Notes: a model not told the origin generated them from the letters alone. 64,000 nucleotides of DNA from Thermohalobaculum xanthum (GCF_016623495.1 NZ_JAEHHL010000004.1:232503-296502), one strand, 5' to 3'; counted from the first letter of the stretch, positions 51,416 through 60,775 are shown. Made by a program: numbers and translations.

Positions 51416-51420
51416 CAGCC

Positions 51421-51481
51421 TACGTGGCGATTTGTCGGACCGGCTTGCGGGCCACGTAAAAGAATCCGCTAAAGAGGTCGG
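51421..51481 (+). ncRNA. SAM-II riboswitch controlling metZ
   Basis: P1 stem TACGTGGC / GCCACGTA (51421-51428 with 51451-51458, 8 bp), conserved GATTTG at 51429-51434, CTTGCGG before the 3' strand of P1, then the TAAAAGAATCC joining segment and the hallmark GCTAAAGAGG at 51468-51477. The H-type pseudoknot pairs GACC (51438-51441) with GGTC (51476-51479). These are the defining parts of the SAM-II (metA) class, known in alphaproteobacterial leaders of methionine genes. A GGGGC/GCCCC hairpin at 51480-51498 abuts the pseudoknot and may serve as expression platform. High SAM should lower metZ expression. Confidence 0.9.
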
Positions 51482-51545
51482 GGCCGTTGATCCGCCCCTT
51501 CCGTCCGGTCCACAGCGAGAGGGCCGGGTCTCCCGGCGGAAACCG

Positions 51546-52790
51546 ATGAACGACGACGCCCCCAAAAACGCCCCGAATGCTGCCGGACAGCGCGCGAACT
51601 GGCGTGTGCGCACGCGCCTTGTCCACGAAGGCACGCGCCGCAGCCAGTATGGCGAGACCTCCGAGGCGATGTTCCTGACGCAGGGCTTTGTCTACCCCGA
51701 TGCCGAGGCCGCCGAAGCCCGCTTCAAGGGCGAACTTGCCCCGGGCGAGGAAGGCTTCATCTACGCCCGCTACGGGAACCCGACGGTCGCAATGTTCGAG
51801 GACCGGATCGCGGCCCTCGAGGGGGCGGAGGCCGCCTTTGCCACGGCGTCGGGCATGGCCGCCGTGCACGCCGCGCTGATGTGTCAGCTCAAGGCGGGTG
51901 ATCACGTCGTGGCCGCCCGCGCCCTGTTCGGGTCGTGCCTCTATATTGTCGAAACCCTGTGCCCGCGCTTCGGCATCGACGTGACGCTGGTCGACGGCAC
52001 CGATCTCGACCAGTGGCGCGCCGCCATGCGGCCGGAAACGCGGCTGCTGTTCCTCGAGAGCCCGTCGAATCCCACGCTCGAGGTGATCGACATCGGCGCG
52101 GTCGCCGAGATCGGCCACCAGTGGGGCGCGCGCCTCGTGGTCGACAATGTCTTCGCCACGCCGCTGTTCCAGCGCCCGCTGGCACTTGGTGCCGACGTCG
52201 TCGTCTATTCGGCAACAAAGCATATCGATGGCCAGGGCCGCTGCCTTGGCGGTGTGATCTGCGGCTCGGAGCGCTTCATCCGCGACGAGGTCGAACCCTT
52301 CGTGAAGCACACCGGCCCGGCGCTGAGCCCGTTCAACGCCTGGGTCATGCTGAAGTCGCTCGAGACCCTGCCGCTTCGGGTGCACGCCCAGACGGACGGC
52401 GCCGAGATCCTCGCGCGTCATCTCGACGCCCGGGCGCGCGAGGGCGCGCCGCTGGGGCGGGTGATTTATCCCGGACTGCCGAGCCACCCGCAGCACAACC
52501 TGGCCGCGCGTCAGATGGAGCGGCCCGGGCAGATGGTCGCGTTCGAGATCGCGGGCGGGCAGGCGGGGGCGTTCCGGTTCCTCAATGCGCTCGGCATCGT
52601 GGCGATCTCGAACAACCTCGGCGACACGAAGAGCCTCATCACGCATCCGAGCACCACGACGCATCAGCGTCTGAGCGAGGCGGCGCGCGAGCATCTGGGA
52701 ATCGCGCAGGGCCTGGTGCGGCTCTCGGTCGGGCTCGAAGACCCGGAAGATCTGCGTGAGGATATCGACAGGGCGCTGGCGCGGGTGTGA
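51546..52790 (+). CDS. metZ: O-succinylhomoserine sulfhydrylase
   Basis: 414 residues, fold-type I PLP enzyme. Makes homocysteine from O-succinyl- or O-acetylhomoserine and sulfide in methionine synthesis. Motifs: TSEAMFLTQGFVYPDAEAAEARF near 38, YARYGNPT, FATASGMAAVHAAL, FGSCLYI, LESPSNPTLEV, DNVFATPLFQ and the PLP lysine in SATKHIDGQGRCLGG. The start ATG 51546 is preferred over 51387, which lies upstream of the riboswitch and so would not be compatible with it. Regulation is by the SAM-II riboswitch in the leader. Confidence 0.92.
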   Translation: MNDDAPKNAPNAAGQRANWRVRTRLVHEGTRRSQYGETSEAMFLTQGFVYPDAEAAEARFKGELAPGEEGFIYARYGNPTVAMFEDRIAALEGAEAAFATASGMAAVHAALMCQLKAGDHVVAARALFGSCLYIVETLCPRFGIDVTLVDGTDLDQWRAAMRPETRLLFLESPSNPTLEVIDIGAVAEIGHQWGARLVVDNVFATPLFQRPLALGADVVVYSATKHIDGQGRCLGGVICGSERFIRDEVEPFVKHTGPALSPFNAWVMLKSLETLPLRVHAQTDGAEILARHLDARAREGAPLGRVIYPGLPSHPQHNLAARQMERPGQMVAFEIAGGQAGAFRFLNALGIVAISNNLGDTKSLITHPSTTTHQRLSEAAREHLGIAQGLVRLSVGLEDPEDLREDIDRALARV

Positions 52791-52963
52791 GAAATGCCGG
52801 AGTGCCAGGTGGGTGGCGCTCGCGCCGCAATGATGATGGGAGGGCTGGCGTGTTTACCTTTCATCAACCATCATGGTTTGTCCTGCGCAAATGGCGGCCT
52901 ATATCCGCCAAGGCATCGGGACGGCTCTGGGTCGTCTGAGGAACGCGGCAAGGGAACATCGCA

Positions 52964-53599
52964 ATGAACAAGATCCATCCTCAGGCCGGCATCGCGACGG
53001 AGGCGAGGTCGGTGGATCACCCGACCCGCGAGGAGGCGGAGGCCGCGGTGCGCACGCTCTTGCGCTGGGCCGGTGACGATCCCGACCGCGAGGGGCTGCG
53101 CGACACGCCCGCCCGCGTCGCCAGGGCGTATCGCGACTGGTTCCGCGGCTACCGCGAAGACCCCGTCGAGATGCTTGCGCGCACCTTCGAGGAGGTCGAG
53201 GGCTACGACGAGATGGTCGTGCTGCGCGACATCCGCTACGAGAGCTACTGCGAGCACCATCTTGCCCCGATCATTGGCGTCGCTCATGTCGGCTACATCC
53301 CGACAGACCGCGTCGTCGGCATCTCAAAGCTCGCGCGCGTGGTCGACGCTTTCGCCAAGCGCCTTCAGGTGCAGGAGAAGATGACCGCTCAGATCGCCAA
53401 CACGCTGAGCGAGGTCCTGCGCCCACGCGGCGTTGCCGTGGTGATCGAAGGCGAGCATCACTGCATGTCGACGCGCGGCGTGCACAAGCCGGGCGTGTCC
53501 ATGGTGACGTCGACCATGCTTGGCGAGTTCCGCGACGATCCGCGGACCCGCAAGGAGTTCATGGACATCATCGGCAATCCGACCAACCGGATGCGCTGA
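52964..53599 (+). CDS. folE: GTP cyclohydrolase I
   Basis: 211 residues. Converts GTP to 7,8-dihydroneopterin triphosphate, the first step to tetrahydrofolate. Zinc site residues in [11 protein letters not shown] (Cys and His near 98-101) and [10 protein letters not shown] (Cys near 169); the GTP-binding region includes [21 protein letters not shown] and [13 protein letters not shown]. Length and motifs are full. ATG 52964 has AAGGGAAC upstream. The tetrahydrofolate it leads to is also the acceptor of the GcvT-linked demethylases at 8.3 and 13.2 kb. Confidence 0.95.
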   Translation: MNKIHPQAGIATEARSVDHPTREEAEAAVRTLLRWAGDDPDREGLRDTPARVARAYRDWFRGYREDPVEMLARTFEEVEGYDEMVVLRDIRYESYCEHHLAPIIGVAHVGYIPTDRVVGISKLARVVDAFAKRLQVQEKMTAQIANTLSEVLRPRGVAVVIEGEHHCMSTRGVHKPGVSMVTSTMLGEFRDDPRTRKEFMDIIGNPTNRMR

Positions 53600-53837
53600 A
53601 GCATCGCGAAAGTTTGCGGCGCAGCCCCTCGCTCGCCGCGGCTCTGTTGCGATCCGTCGGGTCTTTGTTGCGGGCCGCGGGCCTGTGGGCAGAGGGCATA
53701 TGCCCTCGCGCGACGGCTTCGTGGGCGATTTGGCAAGCGCCGCGGAAGCGCCGCCCGGCGTCATGCCTCTTGGCGGCGCGATAACCATTCATTAACTGCT
53801 TTGTGCATGATCACGGAAAAGTTGCTTCTTATCCGGA

Positions 53838-53856
53838 CGCAATTTTAACGATTGCG
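53838..53856. promoter_or_regulatory. Inverted repeat, candidate LysR-type operator
   Basis: Perfect 6-bp repeat CGCAAT-N7-ATTGCG ending 33 bases upstream of the LysR gene start. Its size, AT-rich spacer and position fit an autoregulatory LTTR site. Inference. Confidence 0.5.
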
Positions 53857-53889
53857 GGTTGGGCAGTTTTTTTTCGAGGACGGTGGTTC

Positions 53890-54807
53890 ATGGACAGATT
53901 CGAGGACATGCGGTGTTTCGTGCAGGTCGCCGACCAGGGCAGCGTCACGCGTGCGGCCGAGGCGCTGGGGATCGCGCCTTCGGCGGTCAGCCGTCGTCTC
54001 AAGGATCTCGAGCTCAGGCTCGGGGTCCAGCTCATGGCGCGCACGACGCGGCGCATGAGCCTGACCGAGGCCGGGCAGATCTTCTGCGAGCGGGCCCGGC
54101 GTATCCTTGCGGATGTCGATGAAGCCGAGTCGGAAGTGTCCGACACGTCGCGCATGCTGGCCGGTCAGCTCAGGATTGCAGCCCCGTTGACCTTCGGCGT
54201 CGCGCATCTGACTCCGATAATCACCGAGTTCGTGAGCATGCACCCCGAGCTCGCGGTGGATGTCGACATGTCGGACCGTATCGTCGATCTGGTCGGCGAG
54301 GGCTTTGACCTTGCGGTCCGGATCGGATCGCTGCGCGACAGCACGCTGGTCGCCCGCAAGATCTGCGACGTGCGCGTCGCGGTGGCGGCGGCGCCCTCGT
54401 TCCTCGACAAGCATGGCCGCCCGACGCGGCCCGAAGACATGCGCGACTGGCCCGCGCTTGCCTATGTCGGAAGCGAGCGGCCCGACATCTGGCGCTTTCG
54501 CCGTCCGGATGGCGGGGAAGGGTCGGTCCAGCTTCCCGTGCGGATGCGCGCGAATAACGGAACGGTCCTGCTGAGTGCCGCGGCGGCCGGACTGGGCGTG
54601 GTGATTCAGCCCAGCTTCATCCTTTGCGAGGCGGTTCGCAGCGGTCAGCTCGAGACCGTGCTGACCGATCACGCCTGGCCGGAGATCGCGATTTTCGCCG
54701 TCTATCCGCAGACGCGGCACCTGTCGGCCAAGGCGCGCACCTTCATCGACTTTCTGCGCGCGCGCATCGGCTCCCGGCCGTCATGGGAGGCGATGATCGA
54801 CGCCTGA
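53890..54807 (+). CDS. LysR-family regulator (CrgA/PecT-like branch)
   Basis: 305 residues. HTH at about 1-60 (DRFEDMRCFVQVADQGSVTRAAEALGIAPSAVSRRLKDLE, opening split from RLGVQLMARTTRRMSLTEAG) and effector domain at about 90-295 (LAGQLRIAAPLTFGVAHLTPII, FDLAVRIGSLRDSTLVARKI). The branch that includes YafC/CrgA/DsdC-like regulators has this MxxxxxFVxVAExGS start. Target not shown; the next gene is on the opposite strand. ATG 53890 follows GAGGACGG at some distance. Confidence 0.85.
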   Translation: MDRFEDMRCFVQVADQGSVTRAAEALGIAPSAVSRRLKDLELRLGVQLMARTTRRMSLTEAGQIFCERARRILADVDEAESEVSDTSRMLAGQLRIAAPLTFGVAHLTPIITEFVSMHPELAVDVDMSDRIVDLVGEGFDLAVRIGSLRDSTLVARKICDVRVAVAAAPSFLDKHGRPTRPEDMRDWPALAYVGSERPDIWRFRRPDGGEGSVQLPVRMRANNGTVLLSAAAAGLGVVIQPSFILCEAVRSGQLETVLTDHAWPEIAIFAVYPQTRHLSAKARTFIDFLRARIGSRPSWEAMIDA

Positions 54808-54835
54808 ACGGGGGCGGTTGGTCGAAGCGCTGCCG

Positions 54836-55798
54836 TCACTGAGCCGGGGGGCGCTTGCCGAACGGGGTCGGCCCCTCGCCGGGGCGACGGAAAACGGAGC
54901 CCACGCCCGGCGGGGCGACGCGGCTTGGCGGGGCGGGTGGCTCGAACCAGTCGAGCACGGTCGCGAAGATGTCTGCCGTCAGGACCGCCGTGCCTTGCTG
55001 CTCGAGGAAAACGAGGTCCGATCCGCTGTGGCAGCCGCGCCAGCCGATCAGCGTGGTGTTCTCGGGCGCCTCGCCGGCGCCTGCCGCGGGGGTCCCACAG
55101 CCGTTGATGCGCTGAATGAGCTCGAGATGCGCCCGGGTCGGCACGGGTGTGGCCCTGTTTGCCTGCACGCGCACGTCGTCGGCATCGAGCGGCCAGAATC
55201 CATCCCTGCGGCTGTGCAGCACGAACATGCGCACGGGCGCGCGGCAGCGGCCGGGGAGCGCTTCATAGAAGCCGCCGTTCATCGGGGCATAAGCCGACGC
55301 GGTAGACGGTGACAGGCACGCGAGTTCCCATACCAGGGTTGCTCCGTTGCCGTAGCCGGTCAGAAGGGTGCGCTTGCGGTCGAGCTGGAAACGCTGCGCC
55401 GCCACCTCGATCACCGAGGTGATGAATGCCGCATCGTCGCGGCCGCCGGTCGAGGTCTTGCGCACGTGCCAGCCCGTCGCGGTCCTGCCGTCCGAATAGG
55501 GCTGCGGGCGCCCGGTAGGCGCGACGATCGCGAAGCCGCGGCCCAGCACCATCGCCACGTAGAACGGGTCATTGACGATATCCGCCCCCGTCTCGCCGGC
55601 GCTGTGCAGGATCACGACGGCGGGAAAGGGGCCTGGACCGTCCGGCGTCCGCACGTGGTAGTCCCCGCTCGGCAGCGAGCAGGCGATCCGCGTGTCGCCG
55701 GAGTTGCAGAAACGATCCGCCGGTGCGGAGCCGACTGAAAACACCAGAGCGCAAGAAAGAAACGCCAGGAAAAGCGGCAGCCGGTTCACCATCGTCAT
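54836..55798 (-). CDS. Secreted PHB-depolymerase/LpqC-like protein lacking the nucleophile serine
   Basis: 320 residues. Signal peptide (LPLFLAFLSCALVFSVGSAPA). The body follows the polyhydroxybutyrate depolymerase/feruloyl esterase (LpqC) fold: DGPGPFPAVVILHSAGET near 53-70, FAIVAPTGRPQ, DDAAFITSVIEVAAQRFQLDRKRTLLTG, then APVRMFVLHSRRDGFWP (acid region) and GCHSGSDLVFLEQQ (His region). The nucleophile elbow, normally G-x-S-x-G, reads GYGNG (148-152) with Gly150 in the serine position, so classical esterase activity is not expected. ATG 55798 is used because GGGA lies at good distance. It lies just downstream of phaC, on the same strand. Confidence 0.68.
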   Translation of the reverse strand: MTMVNRLPLFLAFLSCALVFSVGSAPADRFCNSGDTRIACSLPSGDYHVRTPDGPGPFPAVVILHSAGETGADIVNDPFYVAMVLGRGFAIVAPTGRPQPYSDGRTATGWHVRKTSTGGRDDAAFITSVIEVAAQRFQLDRKRTLLTGYGNGATLVWELACLSPSTASAYAPMNGGFYEALPGRCRAPVRMFVLHSRRDGFWPLDADDVRVQANRATPVPTRAHLELIQRINGCGTPAAGAGEAPENTTLIGWRGCHSGSDLVFLEQQGTAVLTADIFATVLDWFEPPAPPSRVAPPGVGSVFRRPGEGPTPFGKRPPAQ

Positions 55799-55871
55799 CA
55801 GCATTCCCAGATCGTCATGCGCAGCTACCCGGCCTGCTCCTCCCAGCCGCTGGTCCGGCCTTGTCACCTGC

Positions 55872-57683
55872 CTAGCGCTGGTCGGCGCGGATCTTGACGT
55901 AGGAGCCAGGGGCGTCCTCGATCACGCCGAGCTTCGCGCCTGGCTGGCGCGGCGGCACATTGGGGCCGCTGTGCTTCTTGAGCCAGGCATCCCAATGGGG
56001 CCACCAGGAACCAGGCGTCTCGGTGGTCCCCTCGCGCCATTCCTCGAGGCTGTCGGCCTTCATCCCGGCCTTGGTCCAGAACTGGTACTTCTGCGGCTCG
56101 GGCGGGTTCACCACGCCGGCGATGTGCCCCGAGCCGGTGAGCACGTAGGTCTGCGAGCGCCCGCCAAGAAGCCGGGCGCCGCGATAGGCGGACGCGGCCG
56201 GGGCAATATGATCCTCGATCGTAGCCACGTGGTAGCTGGGCACCTTCACCTTGGCGAGGTCGAGCTTCACGCCATCGATCTCGATGGCGCCCTTTGCCAG
56301 CGCGTTCCGGTTGTAGAACTGGTCCAGATAGAAGACGTGCACGCGGCCCGGCATCGCCGTCGAGTCCGAGTTCCAGTAGAGCAGGTCGAACGGAAAGTTT
56401 TCCTTGCCGAGGAAGTAGTTGTTGATCACGAAACTCCAGATCAGGTCGGTCGAGCGCAGGGAATTGAACGCGCCCGCCATGTTCTCTGCAGCGAGATAGC
56501 CGCACTCACCGACCGCACCCTCGATCGTGTCGATTACCTCGTCGTCGACGAAGGCCTGCAGCTCGCCCGCATCTGTGAAGTCGAGCTGCGCCGTGAAGAA
56601 CGTGGCCGACGCCACCCGGTTGTCGTCGTTCTGGGCCATGTAGGCGAGGGTCGTGCCCAGCATGGTGCCGCCGATGCAGTATCCGACGATGTTCACCTTG
56701 TCGGCGCCGGTTTCCTCCAGCGCCTTGGTGATGGCGGTAAGCGGCCCCTTGGCCATGTAGCTGCCCCAGGTCTCGTCCTTCTGGCGCTCGTCCGGGTTAA
56801 TCCAGGAGATCACGAAGACCGTGTAGCCCTGGCCAACCAGCCAGCGGATCATCGACTTCTTCTCGTTGAGGTCGAGGATGTAGAACTTGTTGATCCAGGG
56901 CGGGATGAAGAGCAGCGGGCGCTTGCGCACCGTTTCGGTGCTGGGGCTGTACTGTATGAGCTGCATCACGTCGTTCTGGAACACGACCTTGCCCGGCGTC
57001 GTGGCCATGTTCTTGCCGACCTCGAATGCGTCCATGTCCGTCTGGCGGATCATCAGGACGCCCTTGCCGCGTTCCATGTCGCGGATCATGTGCTCGAGCC
57101 CGCGCAGAAGGTTCTCGCCCTTCTGGTCGACGGTCGCCTTGAGCACTTCGGGGTTCAGCCCGGGGTAATTCGAGGGTGCATGTGCCTCGATGAAGTTCCG
57201 AACGACGAGATCGAGCTTCTTGCGCTCCTGCGGGCTCAATCCTTCCGCCTTCTCGAGGCTGTCCTTGAGCCAGTTCGCGGTCAGCAGGTACGACTGCTTG
57301 AGATGGTCGAAGAAGGGGTTCTGCTCCCAGATCTCGTCCTTGAAGCGCTTGTCGCTGCGCGACGGCTCGACGACGGGCTGCACCTTCTCCTCGCCGAAGG
57401 CGCGCGCCCATGTGCGGCTCCAGAGGTCGGCGTGCCCCGCCCAGAAGGCCATCGACGCTTCGATGAACTTTTGCGGGTGATCGATGTAGTCGTAGGCGAG
57501 CTTCGCCATCGCCGGCGCGGTGTTGAGCGGGTCGGGCTTCAGCGTGGTGATGTCGTGCAACGAGCGCTCGAGCGACTGCGCCCAGACTTTCTGGCTGCGA
57601 CCGACGAGTTTCTGGAGTCTCTCGGCCAGTTCCTTGGCTTCCGCGAGTTCGGCTGCCGTCGGTTTGTGGTCGTCGTTTCTCAT
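55872..57683 (-). CDS. phaC: Class I poly(3-hydroxyalkanoate) synthase
   Basis: 603 residues. Polymerises (R)-3-hydroxyacyl-CoA to PHA granules. N-terminal PhaC_N domain (about 90-270) and alpha/beta hydrolase core with the lipase-like box GYCIGG, catalytic Cys336, the acid and base regions in ATIEDHIAPAASAYRGA and LTGSGHIAGVVNPP. Other landmarks: LIQYSPSTETVRKRPLLFIPPWINKFYILDL (class I stretch), NFPFDLLYWNSDSTAMPG. ATG 57683 has GGGAGG nine bases upstream. No phaE or phaR-type class III/IV partner is needed; other pha genes are not in the window. Confidence 0.95.
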   Translation of the reverse strand: MRNDDHKPTAAELAEAKELAERLQKLVGRSQKVWAQSLERSLHDITTLKPDPLNTAPAMAKLAYDYIDHPQKFIEASMAFWAGHADLWSRTWARAFGEEKVQPVVEPSRSDKRFKDEIWEQNPFFDHLKQSYLLTANWLKDSLEKAEGLSPQERKKLDLVVRNFIEAHAPSNYPGLNPEVLKATVDQKGENLLRGLEHMIRDMERGKGVLMIRQTDMDAFEVGKNMATTPGKVVFQNDVMQLIQYSPSTETVRKRPLLFIPPWINKFYILDLNEKKSMIRWLVGQGYTVFVISWINPDERQKDETWGSYMAKGPLTAITKALEETGADKVNIVGYCIGGTMLGTTLAYMAQNDDNRVASATFFTAQLDFTDAGELQAFVDDEVIDTIEGAVGECGYLAAENMAGAFNSLRSTDLIWSFVINNYFLGKENFPFDLLYWNSDSTAMPGRVHVFYLDQFYNRNALAKGAIEIDGVKLDLAKVKVPSYHVATIEDHIAPAASAYRGARLLGGRSQTYVLTGSGHIAGVVNPPEPQKYQFWTKAGMKADSLEEWREGTTETPGSWWPHWDAWLKKHSGPNVPPRQPGAKLGVIEDAPGSYVKIRADQR

Positions 57684-57840
57684 CGGCGTCGTCCTCCCAT
57701 CGCGGCCGGTCGTTGCGCGTGGCGCCGGCCTCCGCACCATCATACACACGTCTGGCGCCGCCGTGCACCGCTCGCTAATGTGGCGCCGGCGCAAGGTGGT
57801 TCGCCATTTGGTGCAGGACAATCGGGCAGAAGGTCGCTCA

Positions 57841-58170
57841 ATGGGATCGGGTGGGAAGATGGTGTGCAGACGAGCGGGGCCCGCGCTGCTGACGCTTGCC
57901 GCCGTGCTGGCGGGATGCGGCACGACCGAGCTCTTCGGCACCTACGACGTGCCGGAATCCCCTGAGGTTGCCGAGGCGCCCTGGCCGCGCCTCGTCGATA
58001 CGCCCACGCCTCCGCCGCAGGGCACATACGGCCCCGGTGTTCCGGACCCCGCGCAGGGCGTCGCCGTCGTGAGCGATCTCACCTCGGTTGCCACGGATTC
58101 GGCCGCTCGCGCGGAAACGCTGAGGGATCCCGTGCTCGGCGAGAGCGATCTGAAGCAGCTACGCCGCTGA
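57841..58170 (+). CDS. Small lipoprotein, unknown function
   Basis: 109 residues. Lipobox LAAVLAGC near 19-26 after a short hydrophobic stretch, so Cys26 should be lipidated. The mature part is Pro/Ala-rich and disordered (TPTPPPQGTYGPGVPDPAQG). ATG 57841 has AAGG at suitable distance; ATG 57859 is an alternative. Divergent from phaC, upstream of the aminotransferase gene. No family recognised. Confidence 0.72.
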   Translation: MGSGGKMVCRRAGPALLTLAAVLAGCGTTELFGTYDVPESPEVAEAPWPRLVDTPTPPPQGTYGPGVPDPAQGVAVVSDLTSVATDSAARAETLRDPVLGESDLKQLRR

Positions 58171-58253
58171 GCAGCGGGCCTTTGCCGCTTTATTTTCGGG
58201 GCGAAGCTGCTAGAGAAGGCAGCCCATCACAACGGGGTCCGGGACTGCCGCCC

Positions 58254-59492
58254 ATGGTCGAAGAGTTCTACCGCATCAAGCGCCTGCCGCCTTACGTCTT
58301 CGCCGAGGTGAATCGGATGAAGGCCGAGATGCGCGCCGCCGGGCGCGACATCATCGACTTCGGCATGGGCAACCCGGACATGGACACGCCCGCGCATATT
58401 GTCGAGAAGCTGATCGAGACGGTGAAGAAGCCGCGCACGCATCGCTACTCGGCCTCCAAGGGCATTCCGGGACTGCGCCGGGCGCAAGCCGGCTATTACC
58501 AAAGGCGCTTTGGCGTCACGCTTGACCCCGAGCGGCAGGTGATCGCGACGCTCGGCTCGAAGGAAGGGCTCGCGAACCTCGCCATGGCGATCACGGCGCC
58601 GGGCGACGTCATCCTGAGCCCGAACCCCAGCTACCCGATCCACCCTTATGGCTTCATGATCGCGGGCGGCACGCTGCGCCACATTCCCGCGCTCGATGAC
58701 GGGCGCTTCAACCCCGAGGCGTATCTGCGCACCCTTGACCGCGCGATCCACCATTCGGTGCCGAAACCAGTCGCGATCGTCGTCAGCTTCCCGTCCAACC
58801 CGACGGCCCAGGTCTGCGACCTCGATTTTTACCGCGACCTCGTGGCCATGGCGCGCAAGTATGGGGTCTGGATCCTGTCGGATCTGGCCTATGCCGAGAT
58901 CTACTACGACGAAAATCCGCCGCCCTCGGTTCTGCAGATTCCCGGCGCGATCGAGTGCACGGTCGAGTTCACCTCGCTCTCGAAGACGTACTCGATGCCG
59001 GGTTGGCGCATGGGTTTCGCGGTCGGCAACGAGCGGCTGATCGCGGCGCTGACGCGGATCAAGAGCTATCTGGACTATGGAGCCTTCACGCCCGTCCAGG
59101 TGGCCGCCGCGGCGGCGCTGAACGGTCCGCAGGATTGCGTGGCCGAGATCCGTGGCGTCTACAAGGCGCGGCGGGACGTGCTGATCGACGCAATGAAGCG
59201 GGCGGGCTGGGACATCCCGGCACCGCCGGCCACGATGTTCGCATGGGCGCCGATCCCCGAGCCGTTCCGAGCGCTGGGCTCGATGGAGTTCGCCAAGGTG
59301 CTCTTGGCCGAAGCCGAGGTCGCGGTCGCGCCCGGCGTCGGCTTCGGCGAGTATGGCGAGGGCTTCGTGCGGCTCGGCCTGGTCGAGAACGAGCACCGCA
59401 TCCGCCAGGCCGCGCGCGGTGTGAAGCGGCTGATCCAGAACGCGGACGAGGTTCTCCAGCGTTACAGCCAGTTGAGGGAGACGCCGGCATGA
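58254..59492 (+). CDS. Class I/II aminotransferase, AlaA/LL-DAP-aminotransferase-like
   Basis: 412 residues, fold-type I PLP enzyme. Motifs: DIIDFGMGNPDMDTPAHIVEKL near 32, HRYSASKGIPGLR, SPNPSYPIHPYGF, VSFPSNPTAQV, LAYAEIYYD and the PLP lysine in SLSKTYSMPGWRMGFAVG. This group includes alanine- and LL-diaminopimelate-type transaminases; in Rhodobacterales it sits upstream of hom, as here, and is often suggested to act in the threonine or lysine branch. Substrate not proven. ATG 58254 has a weak site; the next gene overlaps its stop by ATGA. Confidence 0.85.
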   Translation: MVEEFYRIKRLPPYVFAEVNRMKAEMRAAGRDIIDFGMGNPDMDTPAHIVEKLIETVKKPRTHRYSASKGIPGLRRAQAGYYQRRFGVTLDPERQVIATLGSKEGLANLAMAITAPGDVILSPNPSYPIHPYGFMIAGGTLRHIPALDDGRFNPEAYLRTLDRAIHHSVPKPVAIVVSFPSNPTAQVCDLDFYRDLVAMARKYGVWILSDLAYAEIYYDENPPPSVLQIPGAIECTVEFTSLSKTYSMPGWRMGFAVGNERLIAALTRIKSYLDYGAFTPVQVAAAAALNGPQDCVAEIRGVYKARRDVLIDAMKRAGWDIPAPPATMFAWAPIPEPFRALGSMEFAKVLLAEAEVAVAPGVGFGEYGEGFVRLGLVENEHRIRQAARGVKRLIQNADEVLQRYSQLRETPA

Positions 59493-60775
59493 CCACCCCT
59501 TTCCGTCTGGGCATCGCCGGGCTTGGAACCGTCGGGCGCGGCGTCGTCCGCATCGTTGCCGAGCATGGCGCCGAGATCGCCACGCGTGTCGGCCGACCGG
59601 TCGAGATCGTCGCCGTGTCGGCGCGCGACCGGCGTCGTGACCGCGGTGTGGACCTCACGGCCTTCGCTTGGGAGGATGATCCGGTCGCCCTTGCACGCCG
59701 CGCCGATGTCGACTGCGTGATCGAGGTGATGGGCGGTGCCAACGGACCGGCCAAGGCGCTGGTCGACGCCGCGCTCGCAGCCGGCAAGCACGTGGTCACC
59801 GCGAACAAGGCGTTGCTGGCGCGTCACGGTCAGGAACTCGCCGAGACGGCCGAGGGCGCGGGCGTGGCGCTTGCCGGCGAGGCCGCGGTGGCGGGCGGCA
59901 TTCCGGCGCTCAAGGGGCTTGGCGAAGGGCTCGCCGCCAACCGCATCACCCGCGTCTTCGGCGTGCTGAACGGTACCTGCAACTACATCCTGAACGAGAT
60001 GGAGGCTCGCAAGGCGCCCTACGAGGCGGTCCTCGCCGATGCGCAGCGTCTCGGCTATGCCGAGGCTGATCCAAGCTTCGACGTGGGCGGGATCGATGCC
60101 GCGCACAAGCTTGCCATCCTCGCCGCGCTGGCCTTCGGCACGCGGGTCGACTTCGAGGGCGTGGTGACCGAAGGGATCGAGCGCATCACGCTTGCCGACA
60201 TCGAAACGGCGCGAGACATGGGTTTCTCGATCCGCTTGCTGGGACTTGCGCGGATGCACGAGGCGGGGCTCGAGCAGCGGGTGCGGCCGTGCATGGTCGA
60301 CGAGCGCAGCCTGATCGGGGCGCTGCCCGGCGTCACCAACGCCGTGGTGGTCGAAGGCGACTTCGTCGGCCAGTGCGCCTTCTCGGGTCCCGGAGCAGGC
60401 GAGGGGCCTACGGCCTCCGCGATCATGGCCGATGTTCTCGACATCGCGCGGGGCGCGGTGCGGCCGCTGTTCGGCCGGGCGGCGACGGCGCTCGCTTCGG
60501 CGCCGCGGCTCAGCCATGGCGACGAGCATTCGCCCTATTACCTGCGGTTCACCCTCGCCGACCGGCCCGGGGCGCTTGCCCAGATCGCCTCGGCGCTGGG
60601 CCGGCAGGGCGTCTCGATCCACCGCATGCGCCAGTACGGCAAGGGCGATCCGGTGCCGGTGGTGATCGTCACCCACGATGCGCGGCGCGACGCGATCGAT
60701 GCGGCACTGGCCGAGATCGGTGCGCTGCCTGTCAGCGCCGAGCCGCCAGTCGCGATCCGGATAGAAGAAGTCTGA
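59489..60775 (+). CDS. hom: Homoserine dehydrogenase
   Basis: 428 residues. NAD(P)H-dependent reduction of aspartate semialdehyde to homoserine, precursor of methionine and threonine. Rossmann motif RLGIAGLGTVGRGVVRI, VITANKALLA-type VVTANKALLARHG, catalytic region GVLNGTCNYIL, YAEADPSFDVGGIDAAHKLAI with the conserved Lys, and a C-terminal ACT domain (near 350-428: YYLRFTLADRPGALAQIASAL) that gives threonine feedback control in this family. ATGA overlap with the aminotransferase gene. Confidence 0.95.
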   Translation: MTTPFRLGIAGLGTVGRGVVRIVAEHGAEIATRVGRPVEIVAVSARDRRRDRGVDLTAFAWEDDPVALARRADVDCVIEVMGGANGPAKALVDAALAAGKHVVTANKALLARHGQELAETAEGAGVALAGEAAVAGGIPALKGLGEGLAANRITRVFGVLNGTCNYILNEMEARKAPYEAVLADAQRLGYAEADPSFDVGGIDAAHKLAILAALAFGTRVDFEGVVTEGIERITLADIETARDMGFSIRLLGLARMHEAGLEQRVRPCMVDERSLIGALPGVTNAVVVEGDFVGQCAFSGPGAGEGPTASAIMADVLDIARGAVRPLFGRAATALASAPRLSHGDEHSPYYLRFTLADRPGALAQIASALGRQGVSIHRMRQYGKGDPVPVVIVTHDARRDAIDAALAEIGALPVSAEPPVAIRIEEV

